From: an uncultured Lachnospiraceae bacterium
GTDB taxonomy: Bacteria > Bacillota > Clostridia > Lachnospirales > Lachnospiraceae
Assembly (NCBI GenBank): GCA_910583615.1
Contig: CAJTXP010000018.1
Span: 1 to 64,000 of the forward strand
DNA: 64,000 nucleotides
Direction of reading: 5' to 3'
How positions within the stretch are numbered: the first letter of the stretch is position 1; each line of letters opens with the position of its first letter. The notes beneath the pieces were generated by a model. The model worked only from the letters and a program-made list of their open reading frames with translations, was not told the DNA's origin and made no database searches. A program made the translations under genes and the position numbers. Shown here in pieces: positions 51,476 through 60,290 of the stretch.

Positions 51476-52420
51476 ATGGGGACGACAACAGGAAACGAAG
51501 GGATACTGGATCTGGCCGCCCGGTGCATGGAGCAAAAGCATATGGAACGGCCGGAGGTTGTGTGGCTGAAGGAGCGGTATGGGGAGTTTATGCGAAGAGA
51601 AGGATTTTCCGGTAAGGAAGCAGCAGACAGATGCCTTTATGAACGGATCTACGGGATACGGCCGAAAAGACAGGATACGCTGAAAATCAGATACTGGAGA
51701 ACCGGATGGCACCTGCCGGCCAGCTACGGGCTGTGCGCGGCCTTCGGAAGGGCGCTGCGGCTGGACAGGGAAGAGATGCGGTATCTGCTGCAGGGATATT
51801 ATGACAGCTGTGACAGAATTTATGAGGAGGAGCCTTCAGACAGCCGATCGGCCTACTGGCTGCGCAGAAAGGCGATGAAAGATCTCACAGACCGGTATCT
51901 GCGGAGCATTCCGCAGAACCGGCTGAGGCAGATGCGGATTACCGAACGGTCGCTGGAGCACAGTATGAGGCATCTGTATTATACGGATGCGCTGGGCTAT
52001 GTCTATGGCGGAAGCGGGATGGCCGAAAAAATGAAATATATGAAGCGCCATATAACGAGCGTCAACTATGATTCCGAATTTGGACGGAATATGAAGCTTT
52101 TGGGAGTGATTCCCAGAAAAACCATGATCCGCCATCTGCTGATTCTGGGGATGCCGTGGGTCGGCCTGGACTGGCTGAATGAACAGCTGAGAACCTTTGG
52201 GTATCTGGAACTGAAGGAACACCATACGCTCAGAGACGGGGAACGGCTGGACTGGCTGCTCATCCGGATTCTTCGCAGATATGAGGAGTACCGGCAGGAC
52301 AGGCCGGCAGCTGAATGTTTCCGGTGGATGCGGGAATGCTGCTGCGCTCTGGACACGTTTTTTGAAAAAGAGGGAAGAAGGCAGCTCCGTTTTATGTATT
52401 TTAAGGCGCTGGGGGAGTAG
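51476..52420 (+). CDS. Unknown protein, 314 aa, with a possible DNA-binding N-terminus
   Basis: No family recognised. Residues 35-110 (RCLYERIYGIRPKRQDTLKI, then HLPASYGLCAAFGRALRLDREE and MRYLLQGYYD) have the helical, basic look of a small regulator domain. The rest is helical, with MRHLYYTDALGYVYGG and a Cys cluster (RECCCALDTFF) near the end. The start is ATG 51476 with GAGGGG upstream. The frame remains open upstream for nearly 400 codons, but only as the antisense of the 518-aa gene. Divergent from that gene, so they may be co-controlled. Confidence 0.5.
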   Translation: MGTTTGNEGILDLAARCMEQKHMERPEVVWLKERYGEFMRREGFSGKEAADRCLYERIYGIRPKRQDTLKIRYWRTGWHLPASYGLCAAFGRALRLDREEMRYLLQGYYDSCDRIYEEEPSDSRSAYWLRRKAMKDLTDRYLRSIPQNRLRQMRITERSLEHSMRHLYYTDALGYVYGGSGMAEKMKYMKRHITSVNYDSEFGRNMKLLGVIPRKTMIRHLLILGMPWVGLDWLNEQLRTFGYLELKEHHTLRDGERLDWLLIRILRRYEEYRQDRPAAECFRWMRECCCALDTFFEKEGRRQLRFMYFKALGE

Positions 52421-52519
52421 GTTACGGGAGACGGGGCGGGCCGGCCTGTGAAAAGTGGCTTGCAGGAGGGAGCGATTTATAGTAAGATAGTCATAGTATA
52501 AAAAGGAGTGGAAGGGATT

Positions 52520-53455
52520 ATGATATATGAAAATGTACTGGACGCCATCGGGCATACGCCCATGGTCCGTCTGAACCGGATGAATGGGGACCCGGAGAGC
52601 GCCGAGGTGCTGGTAAAATTCGAGGGGCTGAACGTGGGAGGCTCTATTAAGACCAGAACGGCGTACAACATGATTCTTCAGGCGGAAAAGGAAGGCCTGA
52701 TCAAGGAGGATACCATTATCGTGGAGCCCACCAGCGGCAATCAGGGCATCGGCCTGGCGCTGATCGGGGCGGTCCGGGGATACCGGACGATCATCATCAT
52801 GCCGGATTCCGTCAGCGAGGAGCGCAGAAAACTGGTGCGGCATTACGGGGCGGAGGTGATCCTGGTCCATGATGCGGGAAACATCGGCGACTGTATTGAC
52901 GAGTGCCTTGCCATCGCTGTGCGGATGGCAAAGGAGGACCCGAAGGTCTATGTGCCCCAGCAGTTTGAAAATCCTGCCAATCCCATGGTACATAAGCATC
53001 ATACGGGCCTGGAAATCATGGAGCAGGTGGCAGGCCCGATTCACGGCTTCTGTTCCGGGATCGGGACCGGAGGAACGATCAGCGGGATCGGAGAGGTGTT
53101 AAAGGCGCAGAATCCGGATATTGAGATCTGGGCGGTGGAACCGGAGAACGCGGCGATCCTGGCCGGCGGAACCATCGGGACCCATCTGCAGATGGGAATC
53201 GGCGACGGTCTGATTCCGGAGAATCTGAATCAGAACATTTATGACGATGTATATATTGTGACGGATGAGGAAGCCATCCAGACAGCCAAGGATCTGGCCA
53301 GGCTGGAGGGGATTATGTGCGGAATCTCCAGCGGAACCAACGTGGCGGCGGCTCTGAAGCTGGCGAAGAAGCTGGGGAAGGGAAAGACCGTGGTGACGGT
53401 GCTGCCGGATACGGCGGAACGCTATTTTTCAACGCCGCTTTTCGGAGACGAGTAA
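52520..53455 (+). CDS. cysK: Cysteine synthase A (O-acetylserine sulfhydrylase)
   Basis: A 311-aa PLP enzyme making cysteine from O-acetylserine and sulfide. The PLP lysine lies in GGSIKTRTAY (the usual N-P-G-S-x-K-D-R is altered to NVGGSIKTR). The substrate loop is EPTSGNQGIGLAL, the phosphate-binding loop GTGGTISGIG, and the C-terminal ring contact SSGTNVAAAL. ATG 52520 follows AAGGAGTGGAAGGG. It stands alone, with a terminator downstream. Confidence 0.92.
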   Translation: MIYENVLDAIGHTPMVRLNRMNGDPESAEVLVKFEGLNVGGSIKTRTAYNMILQAEKEGLIKEDTIIVEPTSGNQGIGLALIGAVRGYRTIIIMPDSVSEERRKLVRHYGAEVILVHDAGNIGDCIDECLAIAVRMAKEDPKVYVPQQFENPANPMVHKHHTGLEIMEQVAGPIHGFCSGIGTGGTISGIGEVLKAQNPDIEIWAVEPENAAILAGGTIGTHLQMGIGDGLIPENLNQNIYDDVYIVTDEEAIQTAKDLARLEGIMCGISSGTNVAAALKLAKKLGKGKTVVTVLPDTAERYFSTPLFGDE

Positions 53456-53493
53456 GGTATATGGGAACGACGCATATGGAAGGCGGTTCAGGG

Positions 53494-53521
53494 AGCATCT
53501 CTTTTGGGATGCTTTCTTTTT
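53494..53521 (+). terminator. Terminator of cysK
   Basis: Arms AGCATC (53494-53499) and GATGCT (53508-53513) around TCTTTTGG, followed by TTCTTTTT. Confidence 0.75.
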
Positions 53522-53629
53522 GTATCAACAGGAAACCGGAAAAGCGGGAATTTTTTTTGTTTCGGCATTTTATCTGACCATATCCCTGTCCTGGCTGTCT
53601 AATAAGCAGAAAGGAGGAGACATATTTTT

Positions 53630-54163
53630 ATGGAAGAGAAACTGGAACTGATAAAGAAAGCCAGACGGCATGACAGCGCTGCGTTTTCGCAGCTGATGCA
53701 GCAGCATGGCCAGAGCATGTATAAGGTTGCCAGAGCTGTTTTGAAAAATGACGAGGATGTGGCGGATGCCATGCAGGAGACGGCGCTGAGCTGCTGGGAA
53801 AAGATCGGCACTTTAAAAAAAGAACAGTATTTTAAGACCTGGCTGATCCGGATTCTGATCAATCACTGCAATACGATCTATAAGAAAAGAAGCAGGTATG
53901 TGCTGGATCAGCTTCTGCCGGAAACCGCGGCGCCGGAAGACGCCTATGCCAATGTGGAGTGGATGGAACTTTTGCAGCGCCTGAAGGAAAAATACCGCGT
54001 TGTGATCGTGCTCTACTATGTGGAGGGCTTCCGAATCCGGGAGATTGCGGATCTGCTGAAAATCAGCGAGAGCGCGGTGAAAGAACGTCTGTCGACGGCG
54101 AGAAAGAAAATGGAGCGTTATTATGCACAGGGAAAGGGGGAAGTGATCTGTGAAAAGATATGA
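53630..54163 (+). CDS. ECF-type RNA polymerase sigma factor
   Basis: A 177-aa sigma factor. Region 2: AAFSQLMQQHGQSMYKVARAVLKNDEDVADAMQE followed by TWLIRILINHC. Region 4: LKEKYRVVIVLYYVEGFRIREIADLLKISESAVKERLSTARKKM. AAAGGAGG stands before the ATG. It overlaps the anti-sigma gene by 14 bases, so sigma and anti-sigma are probably made in fixed ratio. The target promoters are not evident; autoregulation is usual. Confidence 0.92.
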   Translation: MEEKLELIKKARRHDSAAFSQLMQQHGQSMYKVARAVLKNDEDVADAMQETALSCWEKIGTLKKEQYFKTWLIRILINHCNTIYKKRSRYVLDQLLPETAAPEDAYANVEWMELLQRLKEKYRVVIVLYYVEGFRIREIADLLKISESAVKERLSTARKKMERYYAQGKGEVICEKI

Positions 54164-55418
54164 AGATTTTACGGGCGGACTGCAGAAGGAGGTACGGATA
54201 CCGGAGCAGGTCTGGTCGCAGTATATGGATACGCTGGAGAACATTGAGACGCTGGCAGCAGAGAGAAAAGGAGAGGACAGGATGGGCAGGAAGAGAAAAC
54301 ACGCAGGCAGAACCTGGATAAAGGCGGCGGCAGCGGCAGGCGTACTGCTGGCGGGCACTATGGTATTCGGCTGTGTGGACCCGGTGGCGGCATCGGAACT
54401 TCCGCTGATCGGGCGGATTTTTGAGCGGATTGCAGAGGACACCACGTATTCCGGCGATTACACGGAAAAAACGGTGCTGCAGGAGGAGCAGGATGCCGGC
54501 CGGCAGGGAGAGACGGAAGCAAAGCCGGAGGCCGTCTGTACGGCGTCGGATCAGGGGCTTACGATCACCGCTTCCGAGGTGTACAGCGATGGATATTCCA
54601 TCTATCTGGCTGTGGAAGTGGAATCGGAGGAAGGAGGGTTTTCAAACATTCCCCCGCACTATACGAGACGTTTTGAAGAAAAGTCCAGCCAGATGCTCCA
54701 GGCGGCCGGAAGCTGGAGGACCGGAGAAGGAGAAGCGGACGTCCTGAATGACGACCGGTTTGAAGGAAAGGCAGTGGACGACCATACGTTTATCGGAATG
54801 ATGAAGCTGGATCAGGATACGTATTCTTCTGAAGGGGATGTACTGAATCTGGAGCTGTCCGAGATCCGGTATGAAGACGGGCGGGATTCCGACAGCGGAC
54901 AGATGGAGCCGGGACACCGGATTCAGGGAACATGGAAGCTGACGGTGCCTTTTACGGCTGATACGGAACAGTCCAGGGAGATTGCGGTCAATAAGACCGG
55001 TCCGGACGGGCTCTGTATCCAGAAAGTATTTGTATCGCCCTATCAGGTGATTGTATTTACCGATACGCCGTATACGGCTCTGACGCCGGATACGTATACG
55101 GAAGAAGACTTTGAGAAACAGTGGGGAGAGAAAAACAAAGAGATCACTGCCAAAGGAGATGAGGCAGTCACCTATGAAGAAATGCTTTCCAGAAAGTATT
55201 ATGATTACTATGAACTGGCGGCTTACAATCAGGACGGGGAGGCGCTGGAGATGCAGTACGGAGATGAAGAGAAGACGGTATTTGCCGTACAGGGACATGA
55301 GTTGTCGAAGCTGCATATCTATGCGGCGGATGATTCCGACGAATTCGGGCTGATCAAGGCAAAAAGCGAGCAGGAGGCGCTGGAACGGTCGGTTCTGGAT
55401 GCGGAGGTGGAGCTGTAA
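54150..55418 (+). CDS. DUF4179-type anti-sigma factor
   Basis: A 422-aa membrane protein. The cytoplasmic N-terminus (1-50) is expected to hold the sigma factor; one membrane segment follows (about 56-75, AAAAAGVLLAGTMVFGCV), then the DUF4179 external domain (LPLIGRIFERIAEDTTYSGDYTEK onward) and a beta-rich C-terminal domain. Translation starts at GTG 54150 inside the sigma gene. It would sense an envelope signal and release the sigma factor. The signal is unknown. Confidence 0.85.
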   Translation: MKRYEDFTGGLQKEVRIPEQVWSQYMDTLENIETLAAERKGEDRMGRKRKHAGRTWIKAAAAAGVLLAGTMVFGCVDPVAASELPLIGRIFERIAEDTTYSGDYTEKTVLQEEQDAGRQGETEAKPEAVCTASDQGLTITASEVYSDGYSIYLAVEVESEEGGFSNIPPHYTRRFEEKSSQMLQAAGSWRTGEGEADVLNDDRFEGKAVDDHTFIGMMKLDQDTYSSEGDVLNLELSEIRYEDGRDSDSGQMEPGHRIQGTWKLTVPFTADTEQSREIAVNKTGPDGLCIQKVFVSPYQVIVFTDTPYTALTPDTYTEEDFEKQWGEKNKEITAKGDEAVTYEEMLSRKYYDYYELAAYNQDGEALEMQYGDEEKTVFAVQGHELSKLHIYAADDSDEFGLIKAKSEQEALERSVLDAEVEL

Positions 55419-55504
55419 AAGCCGGAGGGACGGCGGCCGACAGGATCGGCCGCTGCGTGCATTGGGCATGGCAGATGGGAGCCATGAGGAAAATGTAAAA
55501 CTAC

Positions 55505-55532
55505 TTGCCCGCTTTTCTGCCTCTGTTATAAT
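55505..55532 (+). promoter_or_regulatory. Promoter of the chemoreceptor remnant
   Basis: TTGCCC (55505-55510), 16 bases, TATAAT (55527-55532). It drives a transcript through the chimeric region into the MFS pump. Confidence 0.6.
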
Positions 55533-55547
55533 CTAAAGGAAGTTACC

Positions 55548-55595
55548 TTTATTTTCCATGAACGGGAAATATCCCGAAGGATTATGGAAAATAAA
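55548..55595. repeat. Nested inverted repeat in the chemoreceptor leader
   Basis: Outer arms of 12 bases, TTTATTTTCCAT (55548-55559) and ATGGAAAATAAA (55584-55595), enclose inner arms CGGGA/TCCCG (55563-55567, 55572-55576). Transcribed between promoter and start codon, it can fold into a long leader hairpin. Confidence 0.6.
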
Positions 55596-55616
55596 TATGC
55601 GAAGGGAGTACATGAG

Positions 55617-55972
55617 ATGAATCCAAACAGAGAAAACGAAGGGCGGTCCGGAGTGGTTCGAAAAGGATTTGGCATTACCGGGAAGCTTGTGTTTGCCATT
55701 GTGGGCAGTGTGGTGATCGCTGTGGCGATTCTGCTGGCGGTGGTGTATTTTCAGATGTCCCATGCGCTGCTGGACAAAAGCGAAGATCTTCTGCAGACGA
55801 CCACGGAGCGCACGCTTCAGGAGACAAAAGCCTGGATGAACAGTACACTGGCCATGCTGGAGACTCAGAGGGATACGATTGAATACGAGGATATGGAGAT
55901 CCCCGACATGACGGAATACATCAAACATACAGCGGGCCGGAATGACGCGTATCCGGCCGGACTGTATGTTCA
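55617..55972 (+). pseudogene. Truncated methyl-accepting chemotaxis protein (N-terminal part only)
   Basis: The start at ATG 55617 (AAGGGAG upstream) gives about 119 residues of a chemoreceptor: a basic N-terminus, a membrane segment (KLVFAIVGSVVIAVAILLAVVYF) and the first part of a Cache sensor domain (HALLDKSEDLLQTTTERTLQETKAWMN, ending near GRNDAYPAGLYV). At about 55970 the homology stops abruptly. The following bases belong, in another reading frame, to a TetR regulator. The second membrane segment, HAMP and signalling domains are missing. The frame runs on as a meaningless tail to 56141. Confidence 0.75.
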
Positions 55973-56548
55973 AAAGGTTATGAGGAGACCGCCATTACGG
56001 ATATCATGGAGCTGGCAGGCGGAGCCAAGGGGATGTTTTACCGGTTTTTCCAGAGCAAAGAGGAGGCCATGCATGCGCTGGGCGACCAGCTGTTTCTGGA
56101 AAAGAATCCGTTTGAGGCGGTCAGGGGACGTTCGGATTTGAACGGACTGCAGAAGATCCGGGAAATGCTCGCTCTGGACCGGGCCGACAAAGAGCGGGAG
56201 GCGCTGAGCGCGCAGGCGGTCTCCATCCTGAAGGATCCGCGGATTCTGGCGTCTGCGGTGGAGGCAAACCGACGCGTACTGACCCCGCTGTGGCTGGAAC
56301 TGATCGAAGAGGGACGGCGCGACGGCTCGATTCGGACCGAGTACGCAAAGGAGCTTTCCGAGCTGCTCCCGCTTGTGAATTTCTGGATGATGCCGTCGGT
56401 ATTTCCGGCGGATGCGGAAGCGGTCCGGCGGAAATGCCGGTTTGTGGCAGAGGTCCTTGCGGCAATGGGACTTCCGATCATAGAGGAGGAGATGTATCAA
56501 AGGGCAGAGAACCTGATGGGCAGCGGTAAAAGAGAAAGAGAGGAGTAA
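55971..56548 (+). pseudogene. TetR-family regulator lacking its DNA-binding N-terminus
   Basis: From about 55975 a frame encodes KGYEETAITDIMELAGGAKGMFYRFFQSKEEAMHAL, the second half of the TetR helix-turn-helix, then a normal ligand-binding domain ending GKREREE. About the first 25 residues, including helix 1 and part of helix 2, are absent and replaced by the chemoreceptor. The longest ATG-initiated piece starts at 56006 and cannot bind DNA in the usual way. The MFS gene begins 3 bases after its stop; the intact TetR presumably repressed that pump. Loss would leave the pump under the chemoreceptor promoter. Confidence 0.75.
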
Positions 56549-56551
56549 CAG

Positions 56552-57808
56552 ATGGATCAGAGACTGTTTACGAAAAACTTTGCGCTCCTGGTGCTGGGAC
56601 AGGCAAGTTCGCTGTTTGGAAATTACATCCTGCGTCTGGCACTGTCCATGTATGTGCTGGAGGCGACCGGTTCGGCGGCTGTGTTTGCGGGGATACTATC
56701 CGCCGCGACGGTTCCGACGATCCTTTTGTCGCCCCTTGGCGGCGTCCTTGCGGACCGGGCAGACAGAAAGAAGGTCATGGTGGCGCTGGATATGCTGACC
56801 GGAATGACGGTTCTGTGGGCGGCGGTTCTTTTGTCCGCGGAAAACGCCGTTGGAGTGATCGAGATACTGCTTGTGATGCTGTCCGTTCTTGGGGCTTTTG
56901 AGACGCCTACGGTGCAGGCGTGCATTCCGCAGATGCTGTCGGGCGACAACATAATCAGGGGAAACGCAGTCGTAAACCAGGTGGCGTCGATTTCTTATCT
57001 GACCGCGCCTCTGCTGGGCGGCATCCTGTATACGTCGTTTGGCCTGAAGCCGGTGATGTTTGCAAGTGTACTGTGCTTTTTTCTCACGGCGCTGTTGGAA
57101 TGCTTTATCAGACTGGGATTTCAGAGCCGGGCGTATGGGGGAACGATCTGGTCCATGATAAAGGAGGATTTTTTCAGCAGTATCCGGTTTATGACAAAGG
57201 AGCGGACGGATGTTATGAAGATGTTGCTTTTGGCGGCGTGTTCCCGTTTCTTTGTCATGGGAGTGTCACTGGTGGGGCTTCCCTTTATGATACGGGCGGT
57301 TCTTGGGCTGGACGCGGGATATTACGGCGGAGCAGAAAGCGCGCTGGCGGTTGCCACGATTCTGGGAAGCGCCGCCGCGGGACTTCTCACGGGAAAGTTG
57401 AAAAACGGCAGGCTGTCCTTTGCGCTTGCGGCCATCGGCGTCTGCATGCTTCCGGCCGGAGCCGCGTTCCTTTTTCCGGCCGGTACGGGGGTCCGCTATG
57501 CCGTGCTGGCTGCTTCTTTCTGCGGCATGCAGGCGGCAATCAGTATGTTCTCAATTTTTGCGGTATCGGTGATCCAGCAGAATACTCCGGACCATCTGAT
57601 CGGGAAAGTGATGGCCTGTACGTCTGCGATCACCATGTGCGCCCAGCCGGTTGGACAGATGGTCTACGGCTTTCTGTTTGACGGATTTTGCGAAGCGGTT
57701 TATCTTGTACTGATTCCGTCCGGTGCGGCGGTATGCCTGATCGGCCTGTGTTCCGCGGGTTTTTTCAGGAGGATGGAAGAAAGGCGCGGTCTTGCAATCG
57801 GAAAATGA
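56552..57808 (+). CDS. MFS efflux transporter
   Basis: A 418-aa protein with about 12 membrane segments. Family signatures: NFALLVLGQASSLFGNYILRLAL at the start, the loop 2-3 motif GGVLADRADRKKVMV, and ETPTVQACIPQML. This is the drug-efflux (macrolide/multidrug MefA-like) branch of the MFS. The substrate is unknown. ATG follows AGAGAGGAG. Its neighbour was a TetR regulator, now truncated, which supports a drug-responsive role. Confidence 0.88.
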   Translation: MDQRLFTKNFALLVLGQASSLFGNYILRLALSMYVLEATGSAAVFAGILSAATVPTILLSPLGGVLADRADRKKVMVALDMLTGMTVLWAAVLLSAENAVGVIEILLVMLSVLGAFETPTVQACIPQMLSGDNIIRGNAVVNQVASISYLTAPLLGGILYTSFGLKPVMFASVLCFFLTALLECFIRLGFQSRAYGGTIWSMIKEDFFSSIRFMTKERTDVMKMLLLAACSRFFVMGVSLVGLPFMIRAVLGLDAGYYGGAESALAVATILGSAAAGLLTGKLKNGRLSFALAAIGVCMLPAGAAFLFPAGTGVRYAVLAASFCGMQAAISMFSIFAVSVIQQNTPDHLIGKVMACTSAITMCAQPVGQMVYGFLFDGFCEAVYLVLIPSGAAVCLIGLCSAGFFRRMEERRGLAIGK

Positions 57809-57851
57809 ATATGATAACCTTAAGGCAGATACAGATGGGGCGAGGTAATTT

Positions 57852-58535
57852 ATGAAACTGTTGGTAATAGAAGATGATACAGGACTGAACCGCGGGATTT
57901 CTTTTGCGCTGGAGCAGGAAGGCTACGAGGTGGCGGGCGCCAGGACGCTGCGGGAGGGATACCGGCTGTTCGAACGGGAGGCTCCCGCCGCCGTGATCCT
58001 GGATTTGAATCTGCCGGACGGAGACGGCGTGGAGTTCTGCCGCAGGATACGGAGCGCGCCGGGGACTGGCGCCGGGACGGCGATTCTGATGCTCACGGCG
58101 CGGGATCTGGAGACTGACGAGATCATGGGGCTTATGAGCGGAGCGGACGACTATATTACAAAACCATTTTCCCTTTCCGTCCTGAAGCTCCGGCTTCGGA
58201 ACATCCTGAACAGAAAGGCGGCGGAAGGCGAGCCGGCGGACCAGATGCTCCGATCCGGGGACGTGGAACTGGATCTTAAGGCGTTCCGCGCGTTTCTGGA
58301 CGGGCAGGAGCTGGAACTTGGCAGGACGGAATTCCGGCTGCTCAGATATCTGATGGAGCATAAGAATCAGGTGCTCTTAAAAGAACAGATTCTGCAGCGC
58401 ATCTGGGACAGCGATGGGAATTATGTGGAGGAAAATACCCTTTCCGTCAACATCAGCCGGCTGCGGAAGAAGCTGGGCCGGGATCGCATCCGCACGGTTC
58501 AGGGGATCGGTTATCTGTGGGAGGAGAATGCATGA
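57852..58535 (+). CDS. OmpR-family response regulator
   Basis: A 227-aa regulator. Receiver domain with acidic pair EDD (7-9), phospho-acceptor Asp 51 (AVILDLNLPDGDG), Thr in LMLTARD and Lys in TKPF. The C-terminal winged helix (LGRTEFRLLRYLMEHKNQVLLKEQILQRIW, NTLSVNISRLRKKLG) binds DNA. The stop overlaps the kinase start (ATGA). It likely acts on the palindrome at 59488-59501 to control the ABC genes. Confidence 0.93.
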   Translation: MKLLVIEDDTGLNRGISFALEQEGYEVAGARTLREGYRLFEREAPAAVILDLNLPDGDGVEFCRRIRSAPGTGAGTAILMLTARDLETDEIMGLMSGADDYITKPFSLSVLKLRLRNILNRKAAEGEPADQMLRSGDVELDLKAFRAFLDGQELELGRTEFRLLRYLMEHKNQVLLKEQILQRIWDSDGNYVEENTLSVNISRLRKKLGRDRIRTVQGIGYLWEENA

Positions 58536-59473
58536 CGGCGCAGAGGATGATTCTGATACTGACGGTGTGCCTGATCGTATGCATGGCTGCGCTCATCCTG
58601 GGCGCAGCTTATTTTCTGCGGCAGTGGAACCGGCTGGACCAGATTCTGGACAACTTCCGGCAGGGAGATCTGGATGAGGGCTCGGAGGGAGAGGACGGTT
58701 ATCCGGATGTACTGGAGACGCGGGAATCCCGCGTGGTCAGCCAGCTTCGTCAGATCCTGTCGGCGGCGCGCTTTCAAAAACGGCAGGCTGCAGGAGAGCG
58801 GGATCAGGTCATGGCGCTGATCTCGGATCTGTCCCATCAGCTTAAGACGCCGCTTGCCAATATCATCATGAATACAGAGCTTCTACAGGATCCGGGGCTC
58901 GGGGAGGAGCAGAGGCTTGAATTTTTGAAGCGGACCAGAAGTCAGGCGGATAAGATGCAGTGGCTGATGGCGGATCTTCTGAAGGCTTCCCGGCTGGAAA
59001 ACGGCATGATTCAGTTTGAGGCCGGATACGCGGGAATCAAGGAGACCATCGCGCGGGCGGTCAGCTCCGTCTACGGGCAGGCGTCTTCCAGAGGAATCGA
59101 GCTGATCGTAGAGGAGTTTCCGGATGTGCGGCTCTTCCACAACCCGAAGTGGACGGCGGAGGCCATGTCCAACATTCTGGAAAACGCAGTCAAATATTCG
59201 CCTCCGGGAAGCTGTATCCGGCTTTCGCTGGTCAGGCTGGATCTCTATACGAAAATCCAGATTCAGGACGAAGGCATCGGCATTCCGGAAAGTGAGTTCA
59301 ACCGGATCTTCCGGCGGTTTTACCGCGGAAAAGAGGTGGAGCAGCAGGAGGGAAGCGGGCTGGGCCTGTATCTGGCGCAGCTGATCCTTAATTGCGAGAA
59401 AGGGTACATTACGGTGTCCTCCAGGGTAGGCGGGGGAAGCTGTTTTTCGCTGTTTCTGCTGAATGAAATATGA
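58532..59473 (+). CDS. Sensor histidine kinase
   Basis: A 313-aa kinase with one clear membrane segment (about 7-29) and almost no external loop, typical of intramembrane-sensing kinases tied to ABC transporters. Phospho-acceptor His 102 is in SDLSHQLKTPLANI. ATP-binding boxes: NILENAVKYS (N), IQDEGIGIPE (G1), FYRGK (F), GSGLGLYLAQ (G2). ATGA overlap with the regulator gene. The signal probably comes through the downstream permease (inference). Confidence 0.92.
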   Translation: MTAQRMILILTVCLIVCMAALILGAAYFLRQWNRLDQILDNFRQGDLDEGSEGEDGYPDVLETRESRVVSQLRQILSAARFQKRQAAGERDQVMALISDLSHQLKTPLANIIMNTELLQDPGLGEEQRLEFLKRTRSQADKMQWLMADLLKASRLENGMIQFEAGYAGIKETIARAVSSVYGQASSRGIELIVEEFPDVRLFHNPKWTAEAMSNILENAVKYSPPGSCIRLSLVRLDLYTKIQIQDEGIGIPESEFNRIFRRFYRGKEVEQQEGSGLGLYLAQLILNCEKGYITVSSRVGGGSCFSLFLLNEI

Positions 59474-59487
59474 TGGAAAGCCGTTTC

Positions 59488-59501
59488 TGACAAAACTGTC
59501 A
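59488..59501. promoter_or_regulatory. Palindromic operator upstream of the ABC genes
   Basis: TGACA, four bases, TGTCA: a perfect palindrome. It resembles the TnACA-N4-TGTnA boxes bound by BceR-type regulators. About 45 bases downstream is a fair -10 (TAAAAT, 59546-59551) with no good -35, as expected of an activated promoter. Confidence 0.55.
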
Positions 59502-59585
59502 CATCTTTTTTCCTCTTCTGTCAGGACTCTGTAAGAACCGGCGGATAAAATAAGGGTATATCTACTGGCAGTGAGGAGGAATCAT

Positions 59586-60290
59586 ATGAAAGCAATTCTG
59601 GAGACAAGGGACCTGAAAAAATATTATGGAAACGGCGCTTTGCAGGTGAAAGCCCTGGATGGTGTGGATTTACGGATTGAAGAGGGGGAGTTCATCGCGG
59701 TTGTGGGGACCTCCGGTTCGGGCAAATCCACGCTTCTGCACATGCTGGGAGGGCTGGATTACGCCACGTCCGGCACGGTGACCGTGGCGGGCAGGAAGAT
59801 TTTTGAACTGAATGAAAATGATCTGACGATCTTCCGGAGACGCCAGATCGGTTTTGTGTTCCAGAACTACAATCTGGTGCCGATCCTGAGCGTTCAGGAG
59901 AATATTCTGCTTCCGCTGGAGCTGGACGGGAGGCGTGCGGACCGGGCCTTTTTGAAAAAGATCGTCCGGACGCTGGGACTGGAGGACCGTCTTCTGGATC
60001 TTCCGGGACAGCTCTCCGGCGGGCAGCAGCAGCGGGTTGCCATCGCCCGTGCGCTGGTGACCAAGCCGGCCATCATCCTGGCCGACGAGCCCACCGGAAA
60101 TCTGGACAGCAAAACGACGCAGGAGGTCCTGGGGCTTCTGAAGCTGACCGGAGAGCAGTTTCATCAGACCATCGTGATGATTACCCACAACGAGGCGCTG
60201 GCGCAGCTGTGCGACCGGGTCATCCATATGGAGGACGGCAGGATCGTCAATGACCGTAACCGTGCAGGGGACGGGGAGGTGCGCGCATGA
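59586..60290 (+). CDS. ABC transporter ATPase (MacB/LolD type)
   Basis: A 234-aa ATPase: Walker A GTSGSGKST, Q-loop FVFQNYNLVP, signature LSGGQQQR, Walker B AIILADEPTGNLDS, switch MITHNEA. It powers the FtsX-like permease, whose ATG overlaps its stop. ATG 59586 with GAGGAAT before it. The pair is the usual target of the adjacent two-component system and is likely involved in peptide resistance or envelope stress. Confidence 0.93.
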   Translation: MKAILETRDLKKYYGNGALQVKALDGVDLRIEEGEFIAVVGTSGSGKSTLLHMLGGLDYATSGTVTVAGRKIFELNENDLTIFRRRQIGFVFQNYNLVPILSVQENILLPLELDGRRADRAFLKKIVRTLGLEDRLLDLPGQLSGGQQQRVAIARALVTKPAIILADEPTGNLDSKTTQEVLGLLKLTGEQFHQTIVMITHNEALAQLCDRVIHMEDGRIVNDRNRAGDGEVRA

